Below are positions 61,761 through 64,000 of a DNA stretch of 64,000 nt, piece by piece. Made by a program: the position numbers and the translations under genes. The stretch comes from Scylla paramamosain (taxonomy: Eukaryota; Arthropoda; Malacostraca; Decapoda; Portunidae). Every line of letters starts with the position of its first letter. The stretch's first letter is position 1. The notes under the pieces are model-generated. The model did no database searches and was not told where the DNA came from. It saw only the letters and a list, made by a program, of their open reading frames with translations. The stretch is taken from positions 5,667,001 through 5,731,000 of the forward strand of contig NC_087163.1 of NCBI RefSeq assembly GCF_035594125.1, given 5' to 3'.

Positions 61761-62354
61761 ACATCGCCACAAAAACAAAAAAAAACATACAACAGACAAT
61801 AAACTAAATAACAAAACAAAAAATACCCCATTGAATGACACAAAGGAATCTAAAACCACACGCATTAGTGACAACAATTAAACTGAACCTGGAGGTGAGG
61901 GGAAGAGGGCGTTGTAGGAGGCGAAGAAAGGGAGTTTAGGGATGGCACTCTGGAGCAGGCGGAGGAGGAGGAGACGGGGTAAGAAGAGGAGGAGGAGGAG
62001 GAGGAGGAGGAGGAGGAGGAGGAGGAGGAGGCTGATGACACACTCCCATTATGCTAACGCTCAGGGATAGGCCAGGTCCTCCCATTAACACACTAACTCA
62101 CTCTCCACGTACGAATATCATAATTAGGAAAAAATTATTCCTTACCGTAATGGCCCGGGGTGGGTATTAATATCGGGGCATTAGTGCGACAGGGCGTGTG
62201 TGTGTGGCGGGCTGCGGCGTGAGTTAGTGGGGCGCGCACCCTCAAGCCGCTCACAAGTTCCCGGGAATGCTTAAATATTTCCCTCAGAGTACATTCAACT
62301 AACCCCTAATTACCCGCTGATTACTCTCCTCTGAATACATTACCCTCTCCAGGT

Positions 62355-62357
<3 letters not shown>
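61761..62357. other. Unique DNA with a (GGA)15 stub
   Basis: A-rich to 61880. GGA triplets at 61986-62031. TAATTA-rich at 62110-62330. No gene. Confidence 0.45.
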
Positions 62358-62429
<72 letters not shown>

Positions 62430-62633
62430 TCCGTTTTCTTTCTCTTCATAAGCAATCTCTCTCACGTTATTTCTCTATTGTTTCTCGCTTTTTTTATTTC
62501 TCTTTTTTTTTAACTTGCTTCCCTTTTATATTTATTTTGTTGCTTTCCTTTCTCATTTTTTTCTTTTTGTATTCCTCTCTTCCACTGTCTTTTTCCTGTG
62601 ATCGTTCTCTCTTGGCCTTAACCTCTCCTGTCC

Positions 62634-62729
<96 letters not shown>
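62358..62729. repeat. Two CT arrays (67 and 92 bp) in a T-rich setting
   Basis: CT at 62358-62424 and 62637-62729. The 210 bp between is T/C-rich with several T runs. Confidence 0.96.
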
Positions 62730-62731
<2 letters not shown>

Positions 62732-62985
62732 CCCTTACCTCGCGGCTGTCATCCTCTCACCTCCTGCTCCTCTCCATCATCTCATCCGCCACACTCCCAT
62801 CTCCCGTCCCTCCCATGCCTCCCATCCCTTCATCTCCCTGTCTTCCGCCATTAACTGGGCTGGGTATATTCTTCCTCACAAAATTACACGGTAATCACTA
62901 AAACCCTTAAACCAGTCCGTCATTTTCATCACAAGTTGGTGTTATTATTCCGAAATGTTATGTTAAACGCGGCGCCACTATCAGC
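62730..62985. other. Pyrimidine-rich then unique DNA
   Basis: No gene recognised. Confidence 0.4.
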
Positions 62986-63240
62986 ATTCTCAAGTCCCCG
63001 TAAAAGGAAGGAGTAATGATTAATTTATCGTGTGGCTTCAGTAATAGATACAAGGGTAGTCGTTGGTATGAAAATTAAAAGAAATTCATGTTATTGTAAA
63101 ATTGTTAACAGCACCGGCAATCTCCCAGTCTTCCAGTTCTCGTCATAGGAAGCAGCAGATTCTCGTTATTTGATTAATTTCTCGCGAGGCTCCGGCAATA
63201 AGTGCAAGAGTGATCGGCAGCATGAAAATGAAAGGGTCGC
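62986..63240. repeat. Diverged tandem duplication, 154-bp spacing
   Basis: 63018-63081 and 63172-63235 align without gaps with 46 of 64 bases identical by hand. Both start GATTAATTT and both contain CAATAA- or TAATAG-like, TGCAAG and ATGAAAAT words. Most differences are transitions. Similarity continues upstream through a TAGGAAG/AAGGAAG word after a 12-bp indel. Confidence 0.7.
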
Positions 63241-63723
63241 GATAATATGCACCTCGTAGGTCTCCCCGCCGTCACCTCTAACATTCCCTTCTAACTTTGC
63301 TCCTTCCCCGCCGCCTGATAGCATATATTCCCAGCACCGAATCATCCAACTTTTCCCTCCCCGCCTCCTTTCCCCCCAGCTAACTTTCCTCTCTCCCTGT
63401 CTCATCCCTCCACTACGTCACTTTCGCGCGGCTCATTCTTGTCTCATATTCTTTCCCGCCGTCTACCACCTCCCCGCCTTCCGTCCCCTACGACTGCCCC
63501 TCCCTTCACCCCCGAGTTGAGGAGCAAGGGCGTGGAGGGATCGCGGACCGCAGGCCTCTAACGCGCCCCTCACACGACCACAGGCACTCACCCCGACCAC
63601 CACCACTGCCGCCTCCGCCGCCTCCATGGAAAACCACTTGTAGGGTGAAGGAAGGTATCTGTATGTAACTGTAACGGGTGATAGTGATGGGGGTAAAATT
63701 AATGGTTGGAGTCAGAATGTCGA
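63241..63723. other. C-rich unique DNA
   Basis: No gene or RNA recognised. Confidence 0.4.
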
Positions 63724-63919
63724 TTTTTTTTTTTTTTTTTTGTGGAATGATGGTGTTGTTGTTGCTGTTGTTGTTTTTCTTGTCTTTGTTGTTGATGTTG
63801 TAGTGTTGTTGTTGATGGTGATGGTAGTATGGTGGTGGTGAAGGAGGGGCAGGAGGAGGAGGTGGTGGTGGTGGTGGTGGTGGTGGTGGTGGTGGTGGTG
63901 GTGGTGGTGGTGGTGGTGG
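63724..63919. repeat. T18, decayed (TTG)n, then (GGT)20
   Basis: T run 63724-63741, GTT/GTTGAT triplets to 63815, GGT/GGA transition and then a nearly pure GGT array at 63860-63919. Frames give poly-Pro, poly-Val or poly-Gly. Confidence 0.94.
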
Positions 63920-64000
63920 AGATAGTGGTGGTGTTAGAGGCGGTGGTGGATTTCTCTCACCCTCCCTCCTTCCCTCCATCACTTCAAAGGGATGTCGCTC

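Overview
This window looks like non-coding nuclear DNA from an animal, most likely a decapod crustacean (crab or shrimp). That is inference from three things. Simple-sequence repeats are extraordinarily dense: by hand tally about 13% of the window, with roughly 4 kb of GA/CT, 2.3 kb of CA/GT, 0.8 kb of TA and the rest trinucleotide arrays. A CR1-like retrotransposon fragment at 5579-5960 carries an 8-bp tail of a kind I associate with decapod genomes. Finally, no bacterial-style gene, operon, rRNA, tRNA or CRISPR array is visible. I found no protein-coding gene I can name. Almost every long open frame is a translated microsatellite.

Layout. 1-5400 holds CA, CT, GA and a large TA array. 5579-6230 has the CR1-like 3' fragment and a separate 20-bp-period repeat. 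7.0-8.2 kb has GA and CG/CA arrays. 8.2-15.3 kb is the longest stretch poor in repeats; it contains octamer (POU-type) sites, a possible promoter and splice-like signals. 15.3-35.2 kb is repeat-dense, with a 26.3-26.7 kb trinucleotide hairpin array, a minisatellite with an internal GA expansion (30.1-30.7 kb) and a 470-bp compound trinucleotide tract (34.5-35.0 kb). 35.2-39.2 kb is mostly pyrimidine-rich unique sequence ending in a TATA box with a short ORF that resembles a signal peptide. 39.3-51.1 kb has a second retrotransposon tail, a 96-bp duplication, TA arrays and the longest array (GT then GA, 663 bp). 51.3-64 kb has a 60-bp minisatellite, inverted GA/CT arrays, very long GT/GA compounds and a 154-bp duplication at the right end.

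The unique DNA between arrays is not featureless. Several islands (14.6-14.9, 21.2-21.6, 31.6-31.8, 47.0-47.4, 47.9-48.4, 56.6-57.0 and 59.1-59.6 kb) have the TAAT-, octamer- and GATA-like word content of regulatory DNA. The simplest reading is an intron or intergenic region next to a developmentally regulated gene lying outside the window. A handful of exon-like segments with good splice signals are listed at low confidence. No new multi-gene system is present. The observations most worth checking are the five-to-six-copy 20-bp array at 6116-6228, the diverged tandem duplications, and the microsatellites that have clearly grown out of minisatellite or retrotransposon-tail sequence.
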